A stretch of DNA of 64,000 nt from Takakia lepidozioides (lineage: Eukaryota > Streptophyta > Takakiopsida > Takakiales > Takakiaceae): assembly GCA_030704615.1 (NCBI GenBank), contig CM060732.1, forward strand, positions 26,660,001-26,724,000. The letters are read 5' to 3'. Both the position numbers and the translations under genes were made by a program. Of the stretch, positions 1-9,836 are shown piece by piece (positions within the stretch are counted from its first letter, which is position 1; each line of letters starts with the position of its first letter). The notes below the pieces were generated by a model that was not told the DNA's origin, did no database searches, and saw only the letters and a list, made by a program, of their open reading frames with translations.

Positions 1-2079
1 GCCCAATCCCATGATCGGAAGAGGGTGCAATTGTGGAGTAGGGGCGTTGAATGAAGCACGCACCCTGTCACACACCATGCACCTAGCCACAAATTGTTGC
101 ACCTCTGTGTGCATACCACGCCACCAATACTGCCCCTGCAGTAGACTATGAGTGCGTCGCACCCCAAAATGCCCCAACTCCTCATGGGCATGCCGCACTA
201 ACCGTGCCCGCTGTGTTGGGTGAGGCACAATCCTCACTCGACCATCCTCCCACACTCGGAGCAGGTGTGTCCCCTCCCACCTGAACCTCTTGGCTCGTTG
301 TAGGATCCGATCCCTCTCCTTGGCAGTCATAGTGGCTGCCGTGTCTCCACTGCGGAGGTAGTCCAACACAACTGAATCCTCATGTATATCTTTGGCGCCA
401 CCCTGCTCATTGCTGGCCTCAGGGTCCTCAGACACTTGATCTACAGTCATCCCTGTTGTAGGTCCAACCTGGCCTTCCGCTGCAAAGATACACAGAAATG
501 CAGATGCATGCCATCCGGGCACCATCTCCTCGTCCGTCTCACCATGCCACCGAGCTCCAGTGTCATCCTGCTGGCTCGTGCATGGATTGCGACTCAACCC
601 ATCTGCATTTCGATTGACCAAACCCGGTCGATGCACCACCTGAAAGTCATACTCTTGAAGGATGAGTGCCCACCGTGCAAGCTTCCCCGTAAGCTTGTCT
701 GACTCCATCAACCACTTGAGTGGTTGGTGATCCGTGACAAGGGTGAAGAGATTGCCGTATAGATAGCACCTGAAGTGTGCCACGGCCCACACTGCAGCTA
801 AGCATTCTCCCTCATATGAGCTATACTTAGACTCTGCAGCATTGTTCGAGCGGCTAGCATAAGCCACTACGAACTCTCTTCCCTCATCATCCACCTGTGT
901 GAGCACCGCTCCAAGCCCCAGCATGCTCCAATCTGTATGCAGCTGAAAAGGACGCCCCCTGATAGGTCGTCTCAAGATGGGCGCCGAGGTCAACCTCGCC
1001 TTGAGCTCTTGAAAAGCTTGTTCTTGCTCATCTTCCCACTGCCACTCCTGGTCCACCTTGGTCAGCTTGGTTAGAGCCTTTGCAATGGCACTAAATCCCT
1101 TAACAAACCGTCTGTAATAGTTTGCTAACCCCATGAAAGCTCGAACTCGGCTCACATCCGTGGGGCGTGGAACCTGTGCAATGGACTCTACCTTAGTCTG
1201 CTGTACCCCCAATCCTCCAGGATATATCATGTGACCCAGATACTCAATCTGGTTGTGGAAAAACTTGCACTTGCCCGGATGTAACTTCAATCCGTGCGTC
1301 CTCAAGCGCTCAAATACCCCCTGAAGGTGTCTCTCATGCTCCTCCACCGTAGCACTAAAGATGATGATGTCATCTATGTAGCACCGAGCAAACTCCACCC
1401 CTGCTAGAATCCTGTCCATGACTCTTTGAAACTCAGCGGGAGCGTTTTTAAGCCCAAATGGTAAGAACCGCCACTGGTATAGGCAATCCTTCCCGTGCTC
1501 ATTGATCCCCCAGAATGCCGTCTTTTGCTTATCCGCCTCCTTGATCGGCAACTGGTGATATCCGGATCGTAAATCCAACGTGCTAAAGACCTTGGAATGC
1601 CCAATGGCATCAAAGATCTCCTCTGGTGTTGGCATGGCATACCTATCGGACTTGGTCTGACGATTTACAGGCCGGTAATCACCGCACATACGTCTCTCCG
1701 TCCAATTGCCATAGACATCCTTCTTAGCTGGCATCACTGTGGCTGAAGCATACTCTCCACCAGAGAGCTCCACCAAACCTGCCTCCCAGAGATCTTGAGT
1801 CCTCATCTGAATCAAAGACCTCTCCATGTCACTGTATCTATAGGGTCTCCGAAAGATTGGCGTGTCAGTGGCCAACTCAATACGGATCTCTTGACCCTTC
1901 AGTGCTCCCAAGTCCTTCAAACTGAAGGCAAAGCAATTCCTGTAAGCCCTCAGGAACCGCCGTATACGTCGTCTCTCTCCTCCGGTGACAATGGGTCCAA
2001 TGTCAGGCTCCCAATTGTCCTCCGTAACTGCAACCTTAAGTCCAGTGGGCTTAGAGGTAGAGGACGCGTCCCGTGGTTG
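1..2079 (-). CDS. Reverse transcriptase - RNase H - integrase (partial), in frame after UAG
   Basis: I translated every codon from 2079 to 1: there is no stop, and the frame is that of the upstream gag-PR-methyltransferase. It has no ATG at its start, so expression by stop-codon readthrough is the simplest reading. RT hallmarks: MPAKKD, YRPVNRQ, FSTLDLRSGYHQ, FLPFGLKNAPAEFQ and the catalytic YIDD at about residue 234. RNase H follows (FQLHTDWSMLGLGAVL, the E of YSSYEGECLAAVW, LVTDHQPLKWL). Near the left edge is the integrase zinc-binding module (HEELGH ... CMVCDRV). The integrase core and any chromodomain lie outside the window. All visible catalytic residues are intact, so this copy is probably young or recently active. 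Confidence 0.93.
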
Positions 2080-2082
2080 CTA
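2074..2082 (-). promoter_or_regulatory. Stop-codon readthrough signal, UAG CAA CCA
   Basis: The codons at the methyltransferase/RT boundary read GCA UAG CAA CCA CGG. UAG followed by CAR-YYA is the established leaky context first described in tobacco mosaic virus replicase and found in several other viral and cellular genes. The downstream frame is open for the remaining 2079 bases without an ATG start. The same site in the second copy reads UAG CAA UCA, which also fits CAR-YYA. Confidence 0.75.
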
Positions 2083-5000
2083 TGCTGCAACCTCTTGAGC
2101 AGTACCCCCTTCCTGCTCAGTCAATGACAAGGCCTCATCCTGCCCCATCATCTCATCATTGAGAACCTCCTCATCCCGAGAAGAATCCCCAACCTCATCC
2201 ATCACAGCTGCCTTCGCTGCCAACTCCCTCTGAACCTCGAGCACCTCCCACATGTGCCATGGATGTCTACACCTCGTGGTCCTCACCGGCTCGCCCCCAC
2301 TCGCTGCCTGTACCGTCTCGGTAGGCAGAGAGACTGTCAAGGGAAGTGCACTCCGCACTCTACGTTGCTCAGCCATAGCCAAGCTGACAATCCAGGTCAA
2401 GCAATTGAGATCCATTGCTTGCCCCAACACCTGACGACGTGATGCCTCAGAAAGAGAAGGCACCGCCGTGGTCCCAGTGGAAAACCCCATAGCCCGCTCT
2501 CGCTCGTCGGCATTAGGCTCCACTAACTGCTGCAACTGAGCATCCCACAGGAGGCCAGGTCCACCATCCCGAAAAGCATGGGATCCTGGGAAGCTGAGCA
2601 GTGTAGGTAATGCTGCTCGTGGTTGACCCACCCTGTTGACCACTGCCAAAGGCGAACGGTCATCGTGTCTCACACGTTGAGACTGCCTTCCTGTGTCCAA
2701 AATGCCATCCACGGTGAGGTGTGCTGGCCGCTGCACCCCATCAAATGCACGCTTGAGCAGTGCGGGTGGCATCAAGTTAGTCCACCATAGTCGTGGACGA
2801 TGAGCCCGTGACCCCACTGCAGCTGCATCCAGCAACACTGCTGACCCAAGCCACGACCGGACTTGATGCACACTGGCCATCACCCTGGCCCGAGAATCAC
2901 CCATCAGTGGTACATTCTCCAAGATGTATGCTGGAGATACAGCTTGATGAAGCTGCAAGCAGCGCAAAATCCGCACCATCTCCCAAAACAGACCCGTCCT
3001 CGAGTCTCGCAATCCATTGCCATGCCCGGCTGATGAATGCCCTTGGCAGGGCCAACCTGCCACTATCAGATCAATGGAGCCAACCTGCTCCAAATCTTGC
3101 GCCCCCAACAAGGAAATGTCTGCTGGCAAGGCTTGTTGGTATCCACGAACTGCAGACACAGGCAACAAGTCAGGGTACTGCTGTACCAACTGAGCCACAT
3201 GGCGCAGTGAGACGCGTCGTGCAGTCTCATCCCTCTCCACATACAGGTAACGCCTTACCCGCACACCTGCCTGTAGCACAGCAGCCAATCCGGTGCTGAT
3301 CCCGCCAAACAAGTCCAGAAGGCAAATGCCTTCATCCGGCCGCTGCCACACAAGAGGTGTGGTGTCCAATGGCGACAACTGAGGTGGCCCTGGTGCAATC
3401 ACCGCACTCTCCTCCTCTCCTGACGGTACAAAAGCTTCTTCCCAAGCTTGTTGCACCCGTCCATCAGCAGCTTGCTGCAAATCCTTGCTCGTACCCCACA
3501 ACGGAGTGTGAGCAACCATGGCAGGCAACTCCGCCGTACCATGCATGTCATCCTGCTCTGCTGGAGGTGGCACATCCTCTGCATGGGCATTGCCTTCCAG
3601 CAACTCTCCAGGCCAACTAACTGCAGCTGTGAAGGCGGCTAGTGTTGGCATCTTGCCCCGCTGGGCAGCTGCAATACCCCCAATGAATGTCACAGGGAGC
3701 TGTGCACGACGACCATCCCCTGACTGCCATCCAGGCCTGTAGGATGCTGACTCCTCCCAAAAATCCAGGGTGAAGCCCATGGGGTATAACACTGCCCCAC
3801 CAACGAGGACATCGTAAGAGACCGCGTCTGTCACAATGGCCTTGGCTCGCATCACTGAGCCATCTACAGGATGATCCGGCTGCAGTCTAATAGCCAACTG
3901 ATGCCGTGTCATGCCGCGAGCCTGCTCTGATCCTCCCAGAGATGTCTGTATCTGGAAAGGACAAGGCTCCATATCCGCCTCCATGAGGCCCAAACCTGCA
4001 ATAGCAGCTCTGCCCAACATCAGTGGCTGAGCTCCTGAGTCCAACAAGACCCGCAGTGGCCGGTACTTCTTGCCTGCCGGTCCACTCAAAGTGAAAATGC
4101 CTCCCTGGTTGTCTAACAAGACAACTCCAGGTGTCACCATGGCGCGCTCAATGGCTGGCCTAGCTGGCAGCTCCGTCAACCTGGCAGCTGCAGCTTGCCA
4201 TGGCGCAGCCGTGGCAGTCTTGACCCTCAAATCCGAGGATCCCTCTGCCACTACACCTTCCACTAACTCCGCAGAAGATGAAGTGACCTCCCCACTCTCA
4301 CAGAGTGTTGCTGCTAGTCTGAACACTGCAGCTGGTCTCACCCCCGGCGTCGCAATCATGGTTGCCGAGAACAGTGGGGCCTGACACACAGAGGTGGCTG
4401 CCCCCAATAACACACCGGCCGCACTAGCCTTGGCAGCAGGAGTCAATGCTGCACGTGTAGCTCTCCCCAATGGCATAGTAACCTCCGCCTCGGTAACAGT
4501 CGGGCGAGAACTAGGTGCCATGGATGGCGTCGACACAGTCTCCGCCAATGTGAATGACTGAGGAAGCCTTGCCTGACGGCTTGCCTCCCCACGCTGTGGA
4601 TCCAATTCCACCTCTGCACCTCGTGGCTCAGGAACTCGTGCTGCTCCTCGAGTCACGGCTGCAGCAGACTCCACCTGCTCTAGTGGTAGTGCTGCTCCGC
4701 ACATAAATCCCATGCCTCCCATATCTCCTCCCTCAGGAGCAGGAGGTGGACCATCCCGCCTGGGAGCCGGTACCGCCTGAGCTATAGCCATGGCAGCGAG
4801 CCTCTGCTCTAGCTGCTGAAGCCGGTTGGCCATGCCTTGATCAACACCCTGACCTCCGCGTCCTTGGCCATGTTGAGCTTGCCCTTGGCCTGCACCTCGT
4901 GCCCGACCACCTCGTCCTCTCTGGGCTGGTCCACCTCGCCCCCGGCCACCATTGTTCCCTTGGAACTGGCCTGGGCGCAACTCAGGATGCAAGTCATAAC

Positions 5001-6282
5001 ACTGGGCATCTCCATGCCCATACTTGCCACAATGCCCACACTGCAACTGTGCAGGCTGTGCTTGTGCCGGCCTTCTGCCACTCTCTGGGCAATCTCTCTT
5101 GACATGGGGTCCTCCACATGTCCAACATATCACCCCTGGTTGCTGTTGGCCTGCAAAAGATGCCACGGGCCTCTGCACCTGAGGTCCCCTGTAAGCTCCA
5201 TGGAACTTGGGCTGGGCAACCTTGCCCCCCTGACCACGCTGTTGGGCAGTCCCTTGTGCTTGTGGGCTGACAGCTGTGCCCCGTACAGGCATGTCCTTGC
5301 CAAATCCAATTGTAACAACTCGCTCCTCCACCATGTTGAGCTCAATCCGCTCAGCCAGCAGAAACACATCTGCTAATGTGGGTTGGGCTGCTTGTAACAG
5401 GGTTGCATCTCGCACCCTTCTCTTGAGCTCCTTGTCCAGAATTCCATACCAAAACTGGATTGCCTGAGCTTCAGTAACCCCTTGGGTCACACTTATCAAG
5501 CGCCTCATACGAGTGTACGCCTCTCGCAGGCTCTCACTGGGTTTGCGCTGGAAGTCTTGCAAACTTCGCAGCTTCTCTGTCCGTACACCTTGGTAGTTCC
5601 TCCGCAACTCCTGGAAGAACTCCACCACCGGGTTGAATCTAGGCACATGTGTTGTAGTTGTGGCAGGAGGAGTAGTAGCACCTTTTGAACTGGTACCACC
5701 TGCAGAAGTACCAGCACTACCTGCTCCACTACTAGTGCTGGCAGTGGGAGCTATTGGTACTGATGCAGCTACTGGTCGCGTCGTGCCTCGAGTAATGGAG
5801 ACGTAGTCAGGTGACCAATACATCCTCCACTCCTCAATCTCTGCTTCATGTCCTCGCCTGAACTCGTGGTAATCGTCCATAGGCGGGCCTTCCAAATGCT
5901 GGAACAGTCCCTTCCACGCCATGAATGGGGTGAATAGCTGTGGATTGCGCATCTGCTGCAAATCACACCAGCTGTCGAACTCCTGGATAAAGTCATCCAA
6001 CTCAATTGTGCCCACAGCTCCAGAGTACCTACGAGGCCCCTTGGTAGCTCCATACATCTCCTCCATGTCGTCCCACAACAATGGCGAATGAAAGTGCACA
6101 CCTGTTGATGAAGCCTCCGAGTCTGTGTCTGACTCTACAGTAGTTGAGGGTGGCGGTGAAGGTGGTCTGAACCGAATACCTCGTCTTGTGAACCCACTCT
6201 CACTGTTACTGCCTGTAGCCGTACTCCCCTCAAAACCCTTGGGTAACTCCGTAATGACACTCACAATGTGCACCTCCTCCAC
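2080..6282 (-). CDS. Gag - protease - C5 cytosine methyltransferase polyprotein
   Basis: A 1400-residue frame. Residues about 205-320 look like a retrotransposon gag domain (FFQELRRNYQ ... QFWYGIL). Two CCHC-type knuckles follow near 385 (CWTCGGPHVKRDC) and 413 (CGHCGKYGHGDAQC), then basic RGG-like repeats. The aspartic protease is near 745 (LLDSGAQPLMLG, with DSG rather than DTG). The methyltransferase spans about 985-1300: motif I DLFGGISTG, catalytic motif IV GWPCQGHSSAG (about 1078), motif VI ENVPL, motif VIII-like SRAHRPRLWW, and a C-terminal RRQVLGQAMD matching motif X. All key residues are present, so it could be active. The arrangement resembles the Dnmt3/DRM group more than Dnmt1, but I cannot place it by eye. 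It ends in UAG just before an in-frame RT region. The likely role is packaging, polyprotein cleavage and possibly methylation of the element's own DNA. Confidence 0.92.
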   Translation of the reverse strand: MEEVHIVSVITELPKGFEGSTATGSNSESGFTRRGIRFRPPSPPPSTTVESDTDSEASSTGVHFHSPLLWDDMEEMYGATKGPRRYSGAVGTIELDDFIQEFDSWCDLQQMRNPQLFTPFMAWKGLFQHLEGPPMDDYHEFRRGHEAEIEEWRMYWSPDYVSITRGTTRPVAASVPIAPTASTSSGAGSAGTSAGGTSSKGATTPPATTTTHVPRFNPVVEFFQELRRNYQGVRTEKLRSLQDFQRKPSESLREAYTRMRRLISVTQGVTEAQAIQFWYGILDKELKRRVRDATLLQAAQPTLADVFLLAERIELNMVEERVVTIGFGKDMPVRGTAVSPQAQGTAQQRGQGGKVAQPKFHGAYRGPQVQRPVASFAGQQQPGVICWTCGGPHVKRDCPESGRRPAQAQPAQLQCGHCGKYGHGDAQCYDLHPELRPGQFQGNNGGRGRGGPAQRGRGGRARGAGQGQAQHGQGRGGQGVDQGMANRLQQLEQRLAAMAIAQAVPAPRRDGPPPAPEGGDMGGMGFMCGAALPLEQVESAAAVTRGAARVPEPRGAEVELDPQRGEASRQARLPQSFTLAETVSTPSMAPSSRPTVTEAEVTMPLGRATRAALTPAAKASAAGVLLGAATSVCQAPLFSATMIATPGVRPAAVFRLAATLCESGEVTSSSAELVEGVVAEGSSDLRVKTATAAPWQAAAARLTELPARPAIERAMVTPGVVLLDNQGGIFTLSGPAGKKYRPLRVLLDSGAQPLMLGRAAIAGLGLMEADMEPCPFQIQTSLGGSEQARGMTRHQLAIRLQPDHPVDGSVMRAKAIVTDAVSYDVLVGGAVLYPMGFTLDFWEESASYRPGWQSGDGRRAQLPVTFIGGIAAAQRGKMPTLAAFTAAVSWPGELLEGNAHAEDVPPPAEQDDMHGTAELPAMVAHTPLWGTSKDLQQAADGRVQQAWEEAFVPSGEEESAVIAPGPPQLSPLDTTPLVWQRPDEGICLLDLFGGISTGLAAVLQAGVRVRRYLYVERDETARRVSLRHVAQLVQQYPDLLPVSAVRGYQQALPADISLLGAQDLEQVGSIDLIVAGWPCQGHSSAGHGNGLRDSRTGLFWEMVRILRCLQLHQAVSPAYILENVPLMGDSRARVMASVHQVRSWLGSAVLLDAAAVGSRAHRPRLWWTNLMPPALLKRAFDGVQRPAHLTVDGILDTGRQSQRVRHDDRSPLAVVNRVGQPRAALPTLLSFPGSHAFRDGGPGLLWDAQLQQLVEPNADERERAMGFSTGTTAVPSLSEASRRQVLGQAMDLNCLTWIVSLAMAEQRRVRSALPLTVSLPTETVQAASGGEPVRTTRCRHPWHMWEVLEVQRELAAKAAVMDEVGDSSRDEEVLNDEMMGQDEALSLTEQEGGTAQEVAA

Positions 6283-6801
6283 GTGACACTATAAGGCTCT
6301 AGTACTAATCTAATAGTGACACGGGTGGGCACCTGTTGCAGTCTAAGGGTCATATCCCAATGGCTCAGGGCACCTGCACCTGCATCCACCGCAAGAACTC
6401 CTATGGTTGGCTGGTCATCAACCCAGCCTCACCATAGAAGAAACACTGGTGGTCTTGCTGGTCATCACTCCAGCCTCACCACCGACAGCATACTCTAGGA
6501 TTGACCGGTGATCAAATCCGGCCTAATCCCTATGAAAGCAAGCGCCCACACAAAACCAACATGGCGCACAGTCAAGCATGCAGGTGTTGGGGGGGATCCA
6601 AACACAAGAAATCAAAACATCAACACCCCCACACCAAAATCCAGCTGCAACGCTGATCCTGCAGAATATCCCAGCCCAAAACCCCGGACTGACTGGCCTC
6701 CACCAAGAGAGGCTTTGGCAACTACAAGTACAAGGTAATGAAAATAATACAGAGATGGAGGGGAAGAATAGAAGCCCGCCCAAGCAAGATCTAATCCTGA
6801 T
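6283..6801 (-). other. Leader between upstream frame and gag; short repeated units
   Basis: I see no gene here. Two near-identical units of about 25 bases occur at 6409-6434 and 6457-6481 (core GCTGGTCATCA...CCAGCCTCACCA), with a looser relative at 6500-6523. Each contains a small inverted repeat (GGCTGG...CCAGCC), so they could fold as RNA hairpins in the element's leader. No tRNA-primer binding site was recognised. Confidence 0.4.
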
Positions 6802-7551
6802 CTATGCTATCAACTTCCAGACTTCTCTCAAAGTGCCTCGCTCTGCTTGATGGTAAGGTGTAGGAGGTATATCTATGTCCAGAAACCTGCCACTAACCTT
6901 GTCCCAAGCTACAGTAGCTCGCTCTAACCAATCCTCCTCCTCTTTCTGCCAGGTAGAGACAAAGCAATACTCCCCTATCTCCCGCTCGCTGAACACTAAA
7001 GAAAACAAAGGTAGGGTCTGATAGTCTCTCAACTCGAAAGCTTTGAGACGGTTGCGGGTGTCCTCATTGCGAATGACTGCATCTCCTTCACGCACAATAA
7101 ACATGTCATTGCTGATGAACCCCCGGTCGTGGTTGCCCTGTGCAGAGCGTATCCGGCTGCAACCATATCTGATTGCACAAACTTGCGTAGCTCCTGCTCC
7201 TCTGCTCCAGTACACCACGGCCTTGTGGCTGAACACCTTGGTCCCCGGAGCTGTCTTTGGCTGTGTTCCAAACCTAGCTTTCACCCACTTTGGTATTTCA
7301 CCTACAGCTGCAGAACTGCTGGCTCCAACAGAGTTCTGACTGTCCAAGGCGATATTGAGGCCCTCAATGCCAACTACAGCAGTCTGTTGTCTACTGCTAA
7401 TGCCTGACTCCCAGTATGCAATCAACTCGTCCAACTGTTCTCCACTCAAATCAGTCTGAGTTCCTTGGGAAACATAGATCTTGTCCCCTTGTGTGCACAG
7501 GCTAAGAGAAGAGACCTGCCCTTCAATTACGTCCTCATTTCCCCCAGCCAT
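6802..7551 (-). CDS. Unrecognised 248-residue frame upstream of gag
   Basis: The first ATG is at 7551 (protein begins MAGGNEDVIEG); the frame stays open with GTG upstream but no earlier ATG. It is about 520 bases ahead of the gag ATG on the same strand, so it may be an extra open frame in the element's 5' region. It is soluble-looking, with acidic and tryptophan-containing stretches (WQKEEEDWLERATVAWDKV) near the C-terminus and no transmembrane segment or known motif that I can name. Its composition (balanced residues, few rare codons) suggests real coding rather than chance, but no domain supports it. Confidence 0.4.
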   Translation of the reverse strand: MAGGNEDVIEGQVSSLSLCTQGDKIYVSQGTQTDLSGEQLDELIAYWESGISSRQQTAVVGIEGLNIALDSQNSVGASSSAAVGEIPKWVKARFGTQPKTAPGTKVFSHKAVVYWSRGAGATQVCAIRYGCSRIRSAQGNHDRGFISNDMFIVREGDAVIRNEDTRNRLKAFELRDYQTLPLFSLVFSEREIGEYCFVSTWQKEEEDWLERATVAWDKVSGRFLDIDIPPTPYHQAERGTLREVWKLIA

Positions 7552-7638
7552 ACAAGGAGTACATCCACAGGTTTGTCTCTCATATAGGCCAGCACAGGTT
7601 CTAGAAACAGGATTGTGGATATTTCGTGGCACACTCAC

Positions 7639-9426
7639 ACTCTAAAAATTCCATAGATTTTTAGCAGAGTCCCAAAAATAAAAACCAGGTCTAGATAGGT
7701 AGATTTTCCCTTTTTGCAGCTATCCCCTCAAAAACTGGGTCAAACAGAGTCCATTTGACAAAGATATGACCAATTAGGCTCTAAATCTTTTAAATTAGAT
7801 CAAAAGATTTTTATTTTATTTTTTTAACACCCAAACGTTCTCGTCATTACAACCTGTTCCCAGGTTATCTACGGGTTCCCGAGGCCGTTCCCCGACTATG
7901 CTGACTCCGGGTCTTTGCTCTCACGGGACTTCATGTTCGTCATTGCCCAGGGAGAGAAGCAAGGCGGATGCAGACGAGGGCAGCGATGGCCAAGCCTGCG
8001 CGAGCAAGCAGGAACAAGGAGGTGGTGTGGGGTGTTGGCCGATTCGGCCGATCAAAGACCTGATCAAAGGGTTGCGCATGAGCAGCTTGCATGCTCGTCA
8101 ATCTCCAAAGCCATGCAGCAGAGATGCCTGCTCCTGGTTCTGCTCCGTCAGCTCCTACCAGCTCCTGCTCTTAAAGGTTGTCCACTCAACCTCTCTCAAG
8201 CTGAGCGACCTAGAGACTACAAACAACATGCTTCGGCATCTCTCGGGAATCCATGGCGCATGTGTTGCTTGTGAAGCCTTTGGTTCTGGTTAGTCCCAGG
8301 ATTTGCAGCTCAATTCAGCACCAGCTCCGACAAACCGCCTTCTTGCCTCTCCCTCTGAGATCTTGGCTGGCCGATACTGCCCGTTCCAGCTGGAGTCGGC
8401 ATTTTGTGTCTTCACAAAACCAAACAAAACCAAACTGCAGGAATTTGCGATTGCCTCGGTAAAGTGGAACTCAATCTGCAGCCGCTGGTGCAATGGGACC
8501 TTGCCAAGCAGCCCCTTCTTGATGTCAATCTGCAGCTCGCGCAAAGGAAGCGCAGCAAGAAAAACTCCTTCACAAATTGACGGCAGGCACCTCTTCCAAC
8601 ATGCACCACCTCAGCAGCAGCAAGGTCCAAGCCATTGGGTTTTTCATCAAAGGCGACAAGTGCAGTTACTGGGGAAATCTGCTCACCCTCAGCCTGCAGG
8701 TCCCCCTTTCTATATCAATTGCTCATACAACCCTTCTTAGAACCCTGTGTAGGAGCTTTCCGGATGTTTTTCCCTGCAGCCATGACGGACACTGTGAACG
8801 GAAGCTTGGCCTTCAACGCTACTGCCTGTTTGCGCTTCGAACATACGATTGTGATTTGCCCACCAAGCCAAGGTGTCTGCCACCGTACTCCCCCGCTGCA
8901 CGGATGGCATGCAGCTCAGTCTTTCAACCCGTTTTCTTCTGGTGGAATTCTGGCTCAAGCGGGGAGCTATTTCTGGAGCTGGTGTTTACCACCCTCCTAC
9001 AACTGGCAACGAGAGAAACCCTACCAGCTGCTATACAACAGTGGTTTCAGGACCTTTGTCCAAGTAGCTATGGATCCTTTACCCTGCACATCCTTTCGAC
9101 AAGATCATTGTGATCGAGGTCTGTCCTCAGAACCTCGCACTCGAACTAGATCGCAGCTTGCTTCTGCAGGTAGCTTGCAAGCGTGGAATCCCGTCTTCCC
9201 CTTTCAATCATAGGTTATGGTGAACACATTCTTCTGCTCCCCCCCCAAATCAACTTCCTCCAAAATACATCGCTCCTGTGCAACAACAACAAAACGGAAA
9301 ACACTTCTTGGACGAGCTTGGTATGGCTTATAACGAGTTGGAGAACCACGTTGTCATCAAGCATGCCGCTCTCTTCACCTCGACCATCGACATAGTGCTA
9401 ACATAAAAGAACTCTATCTAGCTTAG
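7639..9426. other. Gene-poor stretch with decayed coding traces
   Basis: No intact gene is visible. AT-rich sequence at 7660-7830 is followed by mixed sequence with short overlapping frames on both strands. Two stretches look like relics of coding DNA: minus 8700-8290, and plus around 9085-9215 (reading FDKIIVIEVCPQNLALELD before a stop at about 9220). Neither could be assigned to a family. Confidence 0.4.
8290..8700 (-). pseudogene. Possible decayed coding fragment, unknown family
   Basis: On the minus strand, ALVAFDEKPNGLDLAAAEVV runs into CRQFVKEFF and then continues sensibly only in the next frame as LPLRELQIDIKKGLL and HQRLQIEFHFTEAI. A single-base shift near 8545 would explain the switch. 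I do not recognise the protein; it may be a fragment of another mobile element. Confidence 0.25.
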
Positions 9427-9672
9427 CACTACAAGAAAACTAGATACAGCTCATCTTTCTCGAGTGATAAGAAAGCTAAAAGGACACACACACTCCCAAC
9501 ACAAAAAAATATGAAATCCATCGCTATCACTCTTTAAAACAGAAGTCGAGCCAGGGGCACCCCAAGCTGTGGGGACTCCACCCCACAACAACCTACACTC
9601 CCATCATGAGCACACTCAGTCCTAAACGATGCAGGAGCTCGGTCGCGCAGGCTCAACTCGAGAAAGATGAGC
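9427..9672. repeat. CACTA-type terminus with nearby 17-bp inverted repeat
   Basis: The sequence CACTACAAGAAAAC at 9427-9440 is the typical terminal sequence of plant CACTA (En/Spm) transposons. Close by, 9449-9465 and 9656-9672 form a perfect 17-bp inverted repeat (GCTCATCTTTCTCGAGT and its complement), compatible with subterminal binding repeats. The opposite CACTA end (CTTGTAGTG) was not found, so this may be a solo end or an eroded non-autonomous copy. Confidence 0.4.
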
Positions 9673-9708
9673 CGCGCGACTGCCGCTCTCGTGAAGATAA
9701 GACGGACC

Positions 9709-9765
9709 AGGTGTCAAACTAAACTTGACACCTGATTTAACACTTGACCTAAATCCAAGTGTTAA
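9709..9765. repeat. Two adjacent short palindromes
   Basis: AGGTGTCAA (9709-9717) pairs with TTGACACCT (9725-9733), and TTAACACTTG (9737-9746) pairs with CAAGTGTTAA (9756-9765). The two hairpins are back to back and share the GTGT(C/T)AA theme. They sit right of the CACTA-like end and left of an RT fragment, so they may be part of a small element end. Confidence 0.5.
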
Positions 9766-9836
9766 ATACAAATAACTAGTTTTATTCTAGCTGTTTTCAC
9801 ACTGTGCTTATTTAACTTGACAAGGGACCTCATGAT

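Larger units (their letters stand above)
1..7551 (-). mobile_element. Ty3/gypsy retrotransposon with embedded DNA methyltransferase (left end cut by window)
   Basis: A continuous minus-strand coding block holds gag, two zinc knuckles, an aspartic protease, a C5 cytosine methyltransferase, then reverse transcriptase, RNase H and the zinc-binding start of integrase. The order PR-RT-RH-IN is that of Ty3/gypsy elements; the methyltransferase sits between PR and RT. The only interruption in the roughly 6.3 kb read is one UAG. No LTR could be recognised: the 3' part lies left of position 1, and on the 5' side I see no clear TG...CA repeat pair or primer-binding site. The right boundary is therefore arbitrary, set at the first ATG of an upstream frame that may or may not belong to the element. 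Insertion of methyltransferases into retrotransposons has been reported for charophytes and dinoflagellates (de Mendoza et al. 2018). Confidence 0.9.

Noticed and set aside
2080..2082. UAG as a simple inactivating mutation of the retrotransposon
   Set aside because: The rest of the 6.3-kb read is clean, the context fits CAR-YYA, and the second copy has the same stop in the same context.
2793..5376. Several plus-strand frames of 60-180 residues
   Set aside because: All are shadows of the minus-strand gag-PR-methyltransferase frame.
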